Part shown: positions 38,401-51,674 of the stretch, piece by piece
Layout of the letters: every line of letters starts with the position of its first letter
Position numbering within the stretch: the first letter of the stretch is position 1
Position numbers and translations under genes: made by a program
The notes under the pieces: generated by a model
Told to the model about the DNA's origin: nothing
Databases searched by the model: none
What the model saw: the letters and a program-made list of their open reading frames with translations, nothing else
Source of the DNA: Tanytarsus gracilentus
Lineage: Eukaryota > Arthropoda > Insecta > Diptera > Chironomidae
Assembly (NCBI GenBank): GCA_038502055.1
Contig: JAXRKN010000039.1
Span: 4,092,001-4,156,000, forward strand
Direction of reading: 5' to 3'
Length of the DNA: 64,000 bases

Positions 38401-41400
38401 TTTAAAAACTTTTTAATTTAAAAATTGAGTCGATAAATAGAAGCTGGAAAATTGATATTTGAAAGTTCTCATTGAAGATGAGTGCAATTATTTTTAAGTG
38501 TTGGTGGAAATAATATTGAAATTTGCTTTTGAAAGTAAGCGACGATTGTTGAATTATTTATTATTCACTCACTCAACTTTTTTAAGATTCAACTGAAAAA
38601 CTTTCTTTCATTTGGTCATAAATTTAATGTGCACGTCAGGATGAGTAGAAGGTGTTGAAAAGCACTCAGAGAGATGGATGCAACCAAAGAACCAAGGCTT
38701 CTAAAAGTTTTTATAGTTTATTATCGTCATAATGGGGTAAGTGAAAGATCTTTTGAGGGAATTTTAAAGAGATTTTTTCGACCTTAGATCAACGGGGAAT
38801 TTCCTCGGTGAGTTAATTAATATAAAGTTACTGAACATTATCGTCACTTTCCGTTACAAATCTTCTATTCTTTTAAAACAAACTTGTGTAAATTTGATGA
38901 ATAATTTATGAAAAATTAAATAAAAATTAAGAAATTCTTACCTCTATATGGTAATTATTTCTACAAATTAAGGTGAAAAATATCACAATTTCAAGTGTCG
39001 TAATTTTCAAATAAACCATAAGCTGGTAACAGCTGCACTTAGTTCCACATCTTTCAGCACTTCCATGAAAGAACTTTTATAAGTTTTCTCGCCTTCGTAA
39101 AGTTAATCCTCTCCCTACAGCTTTGGTTTTATTAAGTGCGGTTGTGAATTTTACAGTTTTTGAGATTAAAGTCATTAGTCTGTGGCAGATATAGAGATTT
39201 GAACACGAAGAAAATTTCAATCGTAATTTTATTTACATCATGAGGTTAATTAAATTGGTCAACTTGATGAATCAATTGAAAAATAAGAGTTTGATTTTTT
39301 TAGTAATTTCTTCTAAATTATTTTCAACTAGAATTTCATTTCTATTTTACAAATCACCCATTTATAAACACTCCTATTAAATTAACATTCAATCATTCTC
39401 AACCCAGTAGTGGCAACACTTAAACAACGGTGGCCATAATTAAATCGTACACAAAAAAACTAAAACATGAAATCCGTGCTGGAGTGGTTGAAAACCTCCC
39501 ACGTGGAACTTAATTTAATTCATTGCCACAACTCTTGATTCCCATTTCCAGTGCATTGGACTTGATCATGATTATGACCTACGATTATCATGAGATTTTA
39601 CGTACTTCAATTAATGCGCCATTGAATCGAAAAAGTTATCAGAGTGGAAATATGTGGAGACAGTTGCATAGAATGTAGCACGAGTAATTGAGCAAGGCGG
39701 TGATCCTTAAAAATTATCATTGATGTTATTTTTGTGAGATGTTGAATAGAAATTTTATAACGTCGTGATTTTGGAATGGAATAATTTAAAAGTTCAGAAA
39801 AATTTTAATTCAATGAATTTTCGAAAAATTCAAATATTAAGACACAAATCTTTAAGAACTTCATTGACAGCATTTATGAATAAATTGTGCACACTCGATT
39901 TGATATTATGTTCAATGATAAGGTCAAATATTCATAAAAAGACATTCCAACATACGGATGAACATTTTTGCTTCAGGATGTGCATTAAAATGAGATTGAG
40001 TATCTCGGTGAATGAGCCGAGACCGTTCACTTTATTTCCAGGATCATTGAGATTTAACGAGGTAAGAAATGTGGAATTTGATATGTGTGTGAAAAGGTTA
40101 TATTTTCTAAAAAAATTCAGTGTTAAACAGTAACGATTTTTTAAAAAAATTACAAATAAAAAGAAACATGAAAGCGACACGCAATAAAAGCTTTCTTAAT
40201 GATGTTGAAACTGTCGATCAAAAAAGTAAATAAGACATCTCTCTGTGGGCAAACAATTGACATTGTTATGCTCGTAGAATGGCTTCTGGCCATTAGATAC
40301 AATATGTGTCATATCATCATCAATCAATTCCATCGTACAGTGATTTGTTTACCACTCGTATGTTTACAGACAAATTTCTGTTCGCCCAACAACAGATGGG
40401 TGGATAATTTTTGTTAGTGCCATTCGATACCGATAATTTTTGATGTCATGGAAAATTTTATTAATTTTGAATATTTTTCTGTATTTTCAAATTTAAAAAA
40501 TTTCTTTAATCTGTCAAACAGATTAAGCACACCCTCGTAATTCATCTCTTGATCTAACTTTGACCTCAAAATTACATTTTCTACCTTCCACTCTTATCGC
40601 AAGCTTTAATCTATTAAAATTGTTGCTCAACATACAACAAATTTCCTCCCCAATTCGTTCACAAGAGCACCTTTTAGCTTTCTAGCATTCGTCTTGCGTC
40701 ATATTTCTTCGTCGTCGTTTGTCTCTATCAGAAAGTAAATTGAATGTAAAAGCTTTATTTCCTTTTTGGTTTTCCTGCTTTCGCATGGATATTTTGAATG
40801 TAATTTTCTTGTGATATCAAATACACACAGTCTGCCACAAACAGTACCTAAAAGCCAACCAAATGTTGAAATCATCGAATGCTGATGAGAGAAGCAAGGG
40901 AAGAAAACTTTGTGTTTTATTAAAATATTAAATTTTCTCTCTCATCTCACAGACTCACCATCCCTTTTCTTCAATTCAATTCAACAAACGGAATGAGCGA
41001 GATTATTTGCGATAATTTTTATTTCATTCCATTAGTTTCAATGTTTATTTTTCTCTCTCTCGCTTTTTCTTCAATTTCTGTTGTTCAACATGAAAAAATG
41101 CAGAGGAAAATCGTGGTCGGTTCGGTCAATATACGTGTTATGGTTTGCTGTTGCAGTGTTGCAGCAAGAAAACGAAGATATGCAATTCTATTCAATAAAT
41201 TGATTAAACCTGAGATTAAGCGCAAATCGAATTTTTTGCGGTGAAAAAAATATAAAATCAGTAGGTATTCGGAGAATGCTGGTACAAACGTTTATCGATT
41301 TAGTTTTTTGTGATCGCTTTAAAGTTTGTCTTTGCTCAAGCTTTAAAACGATTCCGTTTTAAAAGTGCAAAAAAGTTTTTGTCAGAGAAGCGTGAAATTT

Positions 41401-44400
41401 GTTTGGAAAATCAGCAAATTTAGATGGAAATTAGAGGTACATGTACGCTTTGACAAAGAAGAAGAAGATAAAACTTTAAAATTAGTCAGGTACAAAATTA
41501 AAAAGTTGAATTCTCTAAATTTTATTCTCTCAACTTTCGACTCCATCGGAAAAATTTCTCAATCACATTTTGCACATGAACGCTCATTGTCATTGTATGG
41601 AATAAAATTTTTTCACGACATAATCGCACCCGCAAAAAAAATAAAAATAGTACGCGACGCTAAAACAGAAACGAGTAAAAAAATCATACATTGAAGCGAT
41701 TTGTTTGCCATGAAAATTTTATGAAATGTGCATGACTGTGCTGTGACATGTCACACAATATGAGAGTAAAAATAAAAGTTTGAAATTCGATAATAATAAA
41801 AAGTTTTTTTCTGGTTTTTATCATGTTTATCGTTAACTTTTACTGTTTCAAGCCTGGCATTTGCATAAATCTAACTTTGTAAGCTCATATGACATGATTT
41901 GATTTTTTTTGCGTCAATAATTTATTCAGAATGAAAACTTTTCATGTTTTTCAAACTTTACTAGTTTGACATCAAGGTCTAAATTTTTTTTTATTTGAGA
42001 TTGTAAAAAATTATCAGGGCATGAAAAATAAAATTTAATTCAACTCAAAAAACTGCAGAAGCATTCAGTGAAACTTCTGAGAAGGAAAAGTTACAATTTA
42101 AAATATGAATGCATTTTTGTTTGTGTGGCAAACTAGCGACACATTTGATCTAAAAAGAACTGAGAATATTTTACAATAAATCAACATAAAACTCACGCTG
42201 TCACAATTGCTTTAAACATTTCAAATTTTATGAACGTTGAGTTTGGATTCGATCGCTTGGAATAATTTTTGATGTTGGTGAATTTTTATTGGTTTCGGAG
42301 AGAGCTGGCAAATGTTGCGGTGCATGAATCTAATTCTAGCAGACAGCTGAGCATGAAAAAAAATTGGGTTTGAAATGATTGCGCTTGCATATAAAAACCG
42401 AAATCTCTTGTGCGAATTTAGTTCAAAATTTATTGAAGAAAATCTCAACAAAAGAATTGAAATTTTCTAAGGGATTTTTTCCACTTCCTTGCAATTCGTT
42501 TTATGAATGACTTCGAAATGTATTCGTGAATTTTTGCGCTCTCTTTATTGATTTTTGCTTACAATTTTTCTATGTCACTTTGATGAACGAAACATGAACA
42601 CGACGCCTCATGACACCGCCGTCAGTGTATAAATTAAATTCAGCGTTCAAGACTTCAACTGAGGTGTGAGCGGAGGCGGTTCACAATTAGTGATAATTTC
42701 TTTTCTCACAATTTCATTAATTGACAGTTGCTTACCCTCAATTACTGTAAATGATTACTTAATTCTCTAATTTCCATGCCGAGGAGCAAGCCTCAAGGAT
42801 TTTCTTTCTCTCATGTGTGTGCACACATTAATGAATTAAGCCTTTTCATGCATCATCATAACTTAATTAAGAGCAATTTTCGTCACAAATCATTTTCCAC
42901 ATAATTTTTTCCTCTCCCACACAGCAGCGAGCTCATGGTGAATTTATTATTCGATTACTTACTCATTTGTTGAGTCATTAGAGAAGATTATGAGTCCTAA
43001 AATGAGAGCTGTGAGGGATTAAAAAATATTGAGTAAAATATTTAGATTTTTAAAAAATTAATTCAATTTTCATTCCTTGAAATTTTTGACTTTTTTAACA
43101 ACAGCTTTATTTTATACCTTTTTCAAACTCTCTTAAACTTTTTCTTATCGTATCGAAAACTTTTTCTTCTCTCAATTCTTTATTAATTTTTCTTCTTCTG
43201 TTCGCAAGTGCATGTATATCAAATATATTAAATTGCATTACTGAAAAGGTGTGTGAATGTTCATGAGAGTGCAGGTAAACATTAATCATATTTTATTCAT
43301 GCCATCGACAAGGTTTCTTGATGTTCCTTCTGTATTATATTACCATCTAGAGGAAGGTAACAAAATAGAGCAAATTTAATTTTCAGCTGAGACTCATGCA
43401 TCATCTTTAACTTCTTTCTCTCCATCCTGTGCATGTTTCTGCCACATTCAACATTTTATTCAAACAATAGCGAGAGAGAGAATCCTTGCAAAGACATTAT
43501 TCATGCAAGGTGTATTCATACTGTGTGAGCGTACATCAAAAAAATAATTTGCAAGTTTCATTGCGAATGACAGTCTCATGAGACATTTACCTACCATTGC
43601 CAGGTGCTGTTGTGTTTGCACTATATTGAGTTAAAGCATTTGTGCAATTGAAGGTAAAATATTAATTTTTTAAAAAAATCTTCTTAAATAAAAATGACAA
43701 AAAATCGTCAAGTTCAAAAATTATTTAACTTTTATAAATTCCAACCCTTGCAATGAATCATTGTTCAGCTTATCAAAATATATAAAATTTCATATCATCC
43801 GAAGCAAATTCTCAAGGCGATCATTTTAGTTTTTCCTTTCGCACGTTTCGCTCTGAGGAATATTAATAATATCACGTTTATAAATTTCTCTTTCTTTTCT
43901 ACCGGCATAAAAAAATGTAAAAATAAAAATAGGAAGAAAGAAAACTCTTCCTGCTTTTCCTTTTAAGCTTTATGCACTGGGGAGAGAATTGATGTAACGT
44001 GACTGAGATTTTGTGAGTTGAGCATGATATGTCTAAAATGGCTTCAGAATGGAGTGAGATGCGAGTAACAAGTTTATTGAATTGGATGTCACTAAGCTAA
44101 TATGTGCAGTGTGGCTTGGTTTCATCAAGGGAAAGATTTATGGATAAAACTTAGCAGATTTTTAAAATACTAGCACAATTCATTAAAAGTCAATAAAATA
44201 TGCATTTTACATCTATTTACAAAAGCAATTATTCCTTTTCTCATTTCTCTCTCCTTAAAGTGCAATTTAACTCAATTAGAAGTTGACTTCATGCACGAAT
44301 GCGTTGCTCGAAAGCACTTTCGACATTATCTAATTTCAATTCGTATTAATCATGGACGTTTGAAGTAAATTTTCTTTTCTACGCAGTGGGTGGAGGGTAA

Positions 44401-47400
44401 GAGGAAATAATGAAGACATTTTCATGTAATTTAAAGCTCTAAATTGCTCTTTAACGAATTAGAGAGGAGTGAAGGAAGTTTTTGGGGGAGGGTGACAAAA
44501 TTGAGAGTGTAAGAAGAAGAGTCTCATAGACATGCCTCAGTGACAAACAGAGGGTCAGATGTAAATCCAGGGTAGGAAATTTTTTTGTAAAATTCTTGAT
44601 TAAATTTTGTAAAACGATTTTCTCGCCTTGATCAAATGAGAAAACTTAGCACTTACAATGGCATTTAAAATGGTCTATAAATTTCCAAATTGTCACTCGA
44701 GTACGAGAGAGGCATAGAGAGGAAAACATAATTCTTTTAAGAATGGAATTTTCATTTTAAACATCTATTATTCAACTCGCATTTCCTCTAACCCCCAAAA
44801 TAAAAGTTTTTTTTGGATTTCATTAATCGCTTTTTAAAATTGCAGAGCGAAATAAATTGAAGAAGTTTTGTGACCAAACCGAACATTTTAATGACTGTGA
44901 GTTCAAAGGAAAAGTTGGTCGTTTCTCTCTCACCTTTTAATTCTAGGGAAGGATTTTTAAAAATTAATTTTTGAAGTTAAAATATTCAAATAATGTAAAT
45001 TATTTCAAAGCAAAATTTTCTATTAAAAAATTTCATTCCATTGAACTTGAATCCATCTCGAGTTTGTTTTACAAACAAAAATAAACTCCAAATGAAATTT
45101 GCTTTATAAAATTACTTCATTAATGAGAAAGAACAATTTTTTATGCTGCTATGCTGCTGAGCTTTTAATTGCTTTCAATGAGGTTTTCAAGTGTACACAG
45201 TAAATGTATTTTATTTGGCTTGGAGAAAAAAAAATCGAAATTGCTGTTTTATTTCAACCGAAAATTTGTTAACAAATTGAGGTTCTTTGTTTGATTGCAC
45301 TTTTGTGATGATTACGTTTTAATTGAAAACGTTGGTCGATTTATGTTTTTTGCCAATGGTCGTCAAATATGAATTGAGTTATTCGTGATGTTTAATTATA
45401 TTTAACTCAATAGACACAATCGAATATTTTAAATTATTATTTCATTGGTTGCCATTACAAGTCAAATATGCTGACCATTTTATTTAAAAAATAACATTTT
45501 TGTAAATATTTCAGGCACAAAACAATTAATGAAACTAACAAATTACAAAACTAAAACTGCTTCAAAAAAAACTGAAAATATCCCAAAATAAAATCTCGAT
45601 TTTTAACAAGAAAAATTTCTTTTACAGCAAAAATTATTCTGAAGCTATTTTACAAACGATTCGAAACGTTTCTCTTATTTTTTATATTCCTATTCAAATT
45701 TATGCAATATCTTTATCAATATTTTTCCATTATCAAAACAAACTCACCCAAGAGTATTTCATCGATTTGTGTGAGAATGCAAATAATCTCAGTCCGAATC
45801 CCTCGCATAAGCTCCTAAAACGATTGCTACAAATCATCATCAGAGTGAACTTTAAAAGTACCTTCTTCAAAAGTTATCTCGCAAGGGGCGGAAACTCGGA
45901 ACAGAGTTTTTGATAAAAATTAAAGTGTTTTAAATTTTAAGAATTTCATTAATTCAAAAATTATTTATCAACTTTAAAGTTTCCATCCCTTGATTTTTCT
46001 ATCATTTTTTCATTTCCTTTGTTAAAGATGCTATCATAAGTTTGAATCCAGTAATACAAAACAAATTTTGGGTAGTAAATTAAACCCACCAGAAAATTTT
46101 TGGGTCTTTTCCAAGTTCACAATCACACAAAGCGAAAGAATTCACACAATAATCATAAATTTTATCTGTATGACAAGTATTTTTCTTTTAAATATTAAGG
46201 GCTGATTTATAAAGCTCCCACACACAAAGTCATCGTTTTTTTTTGACATGTTTTGTTGAAAAATTTTGGCAATCCGTAGTAAATCGATTTTTTTATCAAT
46301 AGCGAAGGATTTTTTTTAATAAATGGATTGCATGAAAAGCTTTAAAATATTTATGTTATTAAGTTTAAATTTTTAAATTGATTTCCACATTTTAAAATTA
46401 TCAGCAATTTTTATCAAAATCTTCAGCATTTTTCTGTACATTCCATCTCTTGAAAACCCACAATTGATAATCTATAACACAGCAATAAAAAGAGGATTAA
46501 GGTAGATGAAATTTAAAACCCTCCGATTGTTGCTTTGGGTGAGTGGATCGAAAAAAAATAATTTCTCTATAAATTCCCATAAGTGCAAAAAACTTTTAAG
46601 AGAATGAGAAGATAAGCTGAATGCAATAAATCATGCTAGCGGAACGTTATAAATCGTTTCTCATTTTAACAAATTGGTTGCTCTTTTTCGCACTCACACA
46701 CACACGTTTTGCATGCATGCACTGATTCACATAATTTTTGATATGTTATCGATGTGCATACCACGCATTGATAGAATGGGAAAGGAATTTAAAAATGATT
46801 AAATATAAATCATGAAATATGCTCGATATCAAATGATTATCCATGAGAACGTGGACGATGCTCATAAAATGAGGATAAAGTACGTGAAGAGATTTAAATT
46901 AATTTCATGATAAATCGATTGAGAAGATGATTGAATTTTTAAAATTGAAAAATTTATGAGGTTGTGGCTTGGACTTGCAAGCGATGAATATTTTTAAAAA
47001 TATTTAAAAAGTTTTGAAATTTCAAACTCAATGAAAAATAAATGTTGCAGATAATGACAGCAGCAGACAATGCATCAACTCAGCAGTAAATAAATATTTA
47101 AACAATTTAATGGAAAACACAAAACAGAGAGAAAATTTTGTACTCGAAAGAAAGTTCGTGAATGCATCACGCTTTTGGCATTTTGCGAGACTACAGAGAG
47201 AAGTGAAAAAGTTTATAATTAGCATTTTAAAATTGAATGAAAAGCTAAATTATTCCAACACCATTCGGCATCTCAACACTAAAAGTTGAATGATAATAAA
47301 TTTTCGACAATTTATTTCAACAACGCACGAAGATGATAATGACGGCATTATAAAAGAGAACTAATGTTCAATTGTATGCTTAAGGTGAGAATTAATTTCC

Positions 47401-48350
47401 TATTTTTGAGTGTTCATAATGAATTATGATTTATCGATGTTATAAATTTTTGGGGTACATTTAACGAGCCACCCACTTGACTCCATTCACATCCGCACAC
47501 ACAAAAGTCCTGCATTAGACTTAAAATTGTAAAATAGGTGAGTTTAAGGTGGGATATCGAAAAAAATTTAAATTTATTAGAAATTTAATTTAAAAAATAA
47601 TAAATTGTTAAATTTATCTTTAACCCTTTTAAAAATATTTCATTTGTTTTTCACTGCGATAATTTATTTATGGTTTAGCATGCAATAAAGTAAATTTTAT
47701 TGCATGCAATAATTTCAATGGCAGACAGTGTAAAGACAAATATAAGATATATGTAGGCAAAGTCAGAAGGAGCAAAGAGTAATGGAAATAGGCAAGCGTA
47801 AGATTTATCGTCTTCAATTGTAAAGTTAAGCATAAGAAAGGAGATGCCTTTTATTGGCACTAACTATGTCATAATAGTAAGAAAACCGAGGCAGCATAAA
47901 TGGGAGAATGGCAAAAAAAACTTTTTCCTTCCTCTCTCGCATGCGGCAATAAAACGGACACAATGAAGAAAAAGTTGTGTGAATTGATGGTGTCTGATAA
48001 ATTTTCCGGCTTTGGGCGATGTCAAGTTCCATAATCCTTAAGTAATTTTCCTTGGAATTCCTCCTTTTCGATCGTGAGAAGTTGGGCACTTGTCGCTAAA
48101 GAGAAAAGTGTCGAAGCGTGCCTTTTGTGCAACCGTTAGCGACCTATCTAATTGTTGCCATTGAGATTCATGATATCATCTCACACAAAATCCCCATTTT
48201 AAAATTCAAACTCAGCCCCGAATTCACGAGAGAAGCCTTTTTTTATTTTCACCCAACTGTCGCTCGCTTTTAAACCTTTTAAGGACCCTTGAATTGTTTT
48301 CATAGCATAAATTTGAACAATTGAATTATCTTGCGAGAAATGAAATTGAG
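32459..48350. other. Gene-poor spacer
   Basis: About 15.9 kb of AT-rich sequence. A segment at roughly 34900-35410 is slightly less AT-rich and has short inverted repeats (for example AACACT/AGTGTT near 35255), possibly an old transposon remnant. Apart from the doubtful frame at 34083-34310, nothing gene-like was recognised. Confidence 0.55.
34083..34310 (+). CDS. Possible small hypothetical ORF, 75 codons
   Basis: The second half (TTDLSEEEKFNNVDTLRREI...LSMEDDELGKFVTILKEIF) is acidic with regularly spaced hydrophobic residues, giving helix-like periodicity unusual for chance translation here. The ATG context is poor (TTTTTATGT). It lies alone in a spacer about 1.6 kb beyond the cysteine-rich pair. 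Nothing is recognisable by family. It may be a chance frame, a decayed exon or a small protein; function unknown. Confidence 0.17.
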   Translation: MCNERRKIYSHLSIVCGLTHSTNTTDLSEEEKFNNVDTLRREINLINFLTLLSMEDDELGKFVTILKEIFNHIEG

Positions 48351-48358
48351 AAAAAAAC

Positions 48359-48799
48359 TAGTGTTTCGGCTCGAGCTAAGCTTGAGCTTGAAAGCTTGGT
48401 GATTTTGACTGAAGCTCGAGTACTCGAGCTCGACCTATAAAGCTCGACGAGCTTCGAGCCTAAAATAACGGTTTTTTTGAATTAAAAGTCTAATACATTT
48501 TTTTAAATTTACATGATTTAAGAGTGTATTAGTGTGTGAATGTTTTCATATTAATTTTCCAACCTCTTCTGGTGCATAAAATTTTACCGAAATTGACTTA
48601 AATAACAGGTAATTTTTATTAAAATCACATATTTTAAGTAAATAACCATTTTTCTTAAATTTATAACGTAAAAAAAGTAAAATTTTTGGTCAAAAAATTT
48701 GAAAATTTTCATACAAAATCAGGCTTGAAAGCTCGACAAAATGATCAAGCCCGAGCCGAGCCGAGCCCAAGCTTCAAACACCAAGCTTTCCGAAACTTT
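48359..48799. mobile_element. ~440-bp inverted-repeat element, hAT-MITE-like
   Basis: The left end reads TAGTGTTTCGGCTCGAGC and the right end, reverse-complemented, AAAGTTTCGG; GTTTCGG is shared exactly. AAAGCTTGGTG (48391-48401) recurs inverted at 48779-48789. Subterminal zones are packed with GCTCGAGC/GAGCTCG/GAGCCGAGCC words, and the centre is plain AT-rich. AAAAAAAC(T) flanks both sides (from 48351 and from 48800) and could be an 8-9-bp target-site duplication, though it is low-complexity. A YAGTG start, 8-bp duplication and subterminal repeats are hAT traits. No transposase is present, so it would be non-autonomous. Confidence 0.5.
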
Positions 48800-48808
48800 A
48801 AAAAAACT

Positions 48809-50735
48809 CGAATTTCAATATTTTTAAATTTGAGGATTTAAAATATGAAAATAATAGAAAATGATACTTGAATTTTTTTTACAAATTTTTCTATTATGTA
48901 TGCATCGTTTAAGTATTTCATCGATGACTCTAATGGCCTTCATAAAAATTCTACTGCCTCCATACGAAACTTTTCACATCACTAGAAAATCTCTCAATTT
49001 TTGCTTCTTCTTAAAGGAAGCAAGCGATGATATAAAAATAACTTTAATGGCGTATGAAATTGATCTGCTTGAGGTAAAAAAGAAAAATTCGTTGAAGGTT
49101 GATGTGAATACATCCAGCAAGTACTTCGAGCGATATGGAGGAAAACAAAGGAAGGAAAATTAATCATGAAATCTATTCAGCTTCCATAACATCCATATGT
49201 ACACGGTTGAGCTTCTTCTTCATCATCAATCCTCATCATATCGCAACATTTCTCATTCTTCCACGCTGCTTCGTGCCATCATCATTTCGTCATAAACAAA
49301 CACGCGCTTATCATATGAATGATGATTTCGGTATGTGCCATTGGGCTGATTGATGATTGAGTTCAAAGCGATTTCATTTATGATACGGCACTAAATAAAA
49401 CATAACTTTTTTGAGAGTTTTTTTTACGATCGAGTGGACATGAAAATATTTTTAGAAATTGGATACAAAAATTTTTATTTTTTAAGCCTCGAGTAAAACC
49501 TTGAACCACATTTTTAATCGAGTTAACGACGAAAAACTTAAATTTCCAATCTTCCCCTTCAGGATTTTGTTTCCCAAAATAAACAACAATGAAAATTACT
49601 AAGCGAACAATTTTCACAAAATCTCAAAACGTGCTCGAGATTAAATTTTTTCAACACGAAGATTGAATGAAAAACTTTTCTCAGCACAACATTTAAACTT
49701 GAAACTTTCACCATGCGATAATTATTTTAAGCGCGTAAAATTTACTTATGAGAGATCAAGTGAAAAACTTTCTCAATCACTCATCGTTCGAGATGATGTC
49801 GAAAAGATTTTCAATTGAAGTTTAAATTAATTAACGCGAAAAGTTTGTGTGAAAACTCTACTCACGTCATTGGATGTGATTAAGATAAGAAAATTGAATT
49901 AAATTTCTCTTTAAGAAGTGTCATGATGAGTTTTATTTTTGTTTTGGAAAATATAAATAGAAAACTACTCAAATCCACAACAGTAATTAAAACAGCACCA
50001 AAATCAAATTCCTCTCGCTAAATTTGCAAATAATGAAGACCACAAAAGCCGTTAAAGCTTAATAAAACTTTCAATATTCGAGAGGGATGAAAATTTCAAT
50101 CATTTGCATTTAAATTGATAATCACATGACAGTCGACGATTTGCACACATTCGCGTTTTAAAACCCATGAATGCTGTGAGTGAAGTTCATTCAAAATTGA
50201 AAACTTCTCACCACTCAAAAATTTATTTTCTCTCGCTGGAGAAGAGCGTCGCATAGCAAATTGTCATCAACAAGGTAGTGAATACGGAAAATTGATTTTC
50301 AATGACATTTTAATTTGTAAATATTGTCAAACAGTGAATGGCTGAAAAATCCAGGGGTGGACATTTAAAAAAATTTCAAATGAATTCAGTTTTAAATTTA
50401 AATTTTTAACAAAAAAACTTCTCGCTGGGCATCTCAAAAAAAACGACATGGCAACATTTTGGCATCCACGAATGTCATTCTGACATTTAATTTTCAATTC
50501 ATTGTTTCAACAATTTGATTTCCACTGCAACATGCATCGCGTTTTCGCAACAAATGACCAACTTCCGATTTTCTCTTGTGTGAGGATAAAAAAATTTAGA
50601 GATCACACAAATGAAATTTTTATGAATATTTTCATCCTAAAATGAAAACGCTGCAGCAGGAATTATTATATGTATAAAAAGCTTGATGTATGTTGGCAAA
50701 TAGAGCATGACATGCAATTGTATGCATCAAAAATA
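48809..50735. other. Spacer between the two mobile-element-like insertions
   Basis: AT-rich sequence without recognisable gene or repeat; short chance frames only. Confidence 0.6.
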
Positions 50736-50811
50736 CAAGATGGGTCTGCAAACGGCGTTGCCATTTCCAATAGCTCCGCATAGATTAGTACCCTACTCCG
50801 TTGCAATGGGA

Positions 50812-51290
50812 ATTAGTGGCACTCTTGGTTAATCATGATGGACATTCCTCAAAAATCGTCAGTGTCAATCGATTCCTGATGCAATGACGAGTTCAACGAC
50901 ATACATGAAGCCAAAGTTCTGAAAAATGGACATTAGTGGCACTCCTGGCCGACCATGATCGACATTCCTCAAAAATCTTCAATGTCAATCAATTCCTGAT
51001 GCAATGACGAGTTCAACGACATACATGAAGCCATAGTTCTAAAAAATGGACATTAGTGGCACTCCTGGCCGGCCAGGATGGACATTCCTCAAAAATCGTC
51101 AGTGTCAATCGATTCCCGATGATGCAATGACCAGTTCAACGACATACATGAAGCCATAGTTCTGAAAAAATGGACATTGGTGGCACTCCTGGCCGGCCAT
51201 GATGGACATTCTTCTAAAATCGTCAGTTCCATTCGATTCCTGGTCAAATTACGAGTTCAACGATACCCATGAAGCCATATAAGAGAAAAT
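50812..51290 (+). repeat. Minisatellite, ~4 copies of a 120-bp unit
   Basis: Copies start at ATTRGTGGCACTC at 50812, 50932, 51052 and 51176, giving periods of 120, 120 and 124 bp. Shared landmarks in each copy are GGACATTC, AATCGTCAGTGTC-like, GACGAGTTCAACGA and CATGAAGCCATA. The first three differ at only a few positions; the fourth is degenerate and trails off near 51290. An extra GAT in the third copy helps explain the 124-bp step. Confidence 0.92.
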
Positions 51291-51451
51291 TTGTATGAAA
51301 AAGGACATTTTTGCACCCACGGACGGTCCTTGGAGGGTCGTACCTCAAAACTAAATACTTCTTGCACAACTAGAACCAAAACCCGATCTTTAGCCACAAA
51401 CCCGAATCAAATCCGACCAGCCGTTCTTGAGATATGCCGCCCACTAAGATC

Positions 51452-51488
51452 GTAAGAAAGTAAGAAAGTGAGAAAGTGAGAAAGTAAG
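51452..51488 (+). repeat. GTRAGAAA microsatellite
   Basis: About 4.6 copies of an 8-bp unit, alternating GTAAGAAA and GTGAGAAA, inside the composite repeat insertion. Confidence 0.9.
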
Positions 51489-51659
51489 ATGACTTAAATG
51501 GCTCTAACTCCTCGTAGGAGCAACTGATTTCAAATCTGTTTTCGCCAGTTTGTAGGGTTTGGCTAGGCCTATCATTTGAGTATAAGTTTTGGTATTGCAC
51601 AATGTAATGTCTTGGCACTAGGGGTCGAAAACAGGTTTTGGAAAAATCCAAAATTAATA

Positions 51660-51674
51660 TATAGCGGAGCTATA
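51660..51674. repeat. Short hairpin at the right end of the repeat insertion
   Basis: TATAGC and GCTATA are perfect inverted 6-mers around a GGA loop. The following bases are ATAG, not the CTRR expected of a canonical Helitron end. Confidence 0.6.

Larger units (their letters stand above)
50736..51674 (+). mobile_element. Composite repeat insertion, Helentron/HINE (DINE-1)-like
   Basis: The segment has clearly higher GC and a different word content from its surroundings. In order it shows a 28-bp end beginning CAAGATGGGTCTG, about four 120-bp tandem repeats (50812-51290), a unique region, a GTRAGAAA microsatellite (51452-51488), a moderately GC-rich tract, and a terminal hairpin TATAGC-GGA-GCTATA (51660-51674). 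Tandem repeats, a microsatellite block and a 3' hairpin in this order are characteristic of non-autonomous Helentron elements; the family assignment is inference. It has no coding capacity: the 93-codon antisense frame at 51651-51370 has no recognisable domain. Boundaries are approximate on the right side. Confidence 0.5.

Noticed and set aside
40993..41244. 83-codon frame with a hydrophobic N-terminal half
   Set aside because: Hydrophobicity follows from T-rich sequence; the remainder has no domain, and no splice or poly(A) context supports a gene.
51370..51651. 93-codon minus-strand frame in the repeat insertion
   Set aside because: It starts near the insertion end, runs through the GTRAGAAA microsatellite and has no recognisable domain; probably chance in GC-richer repeat DNA.
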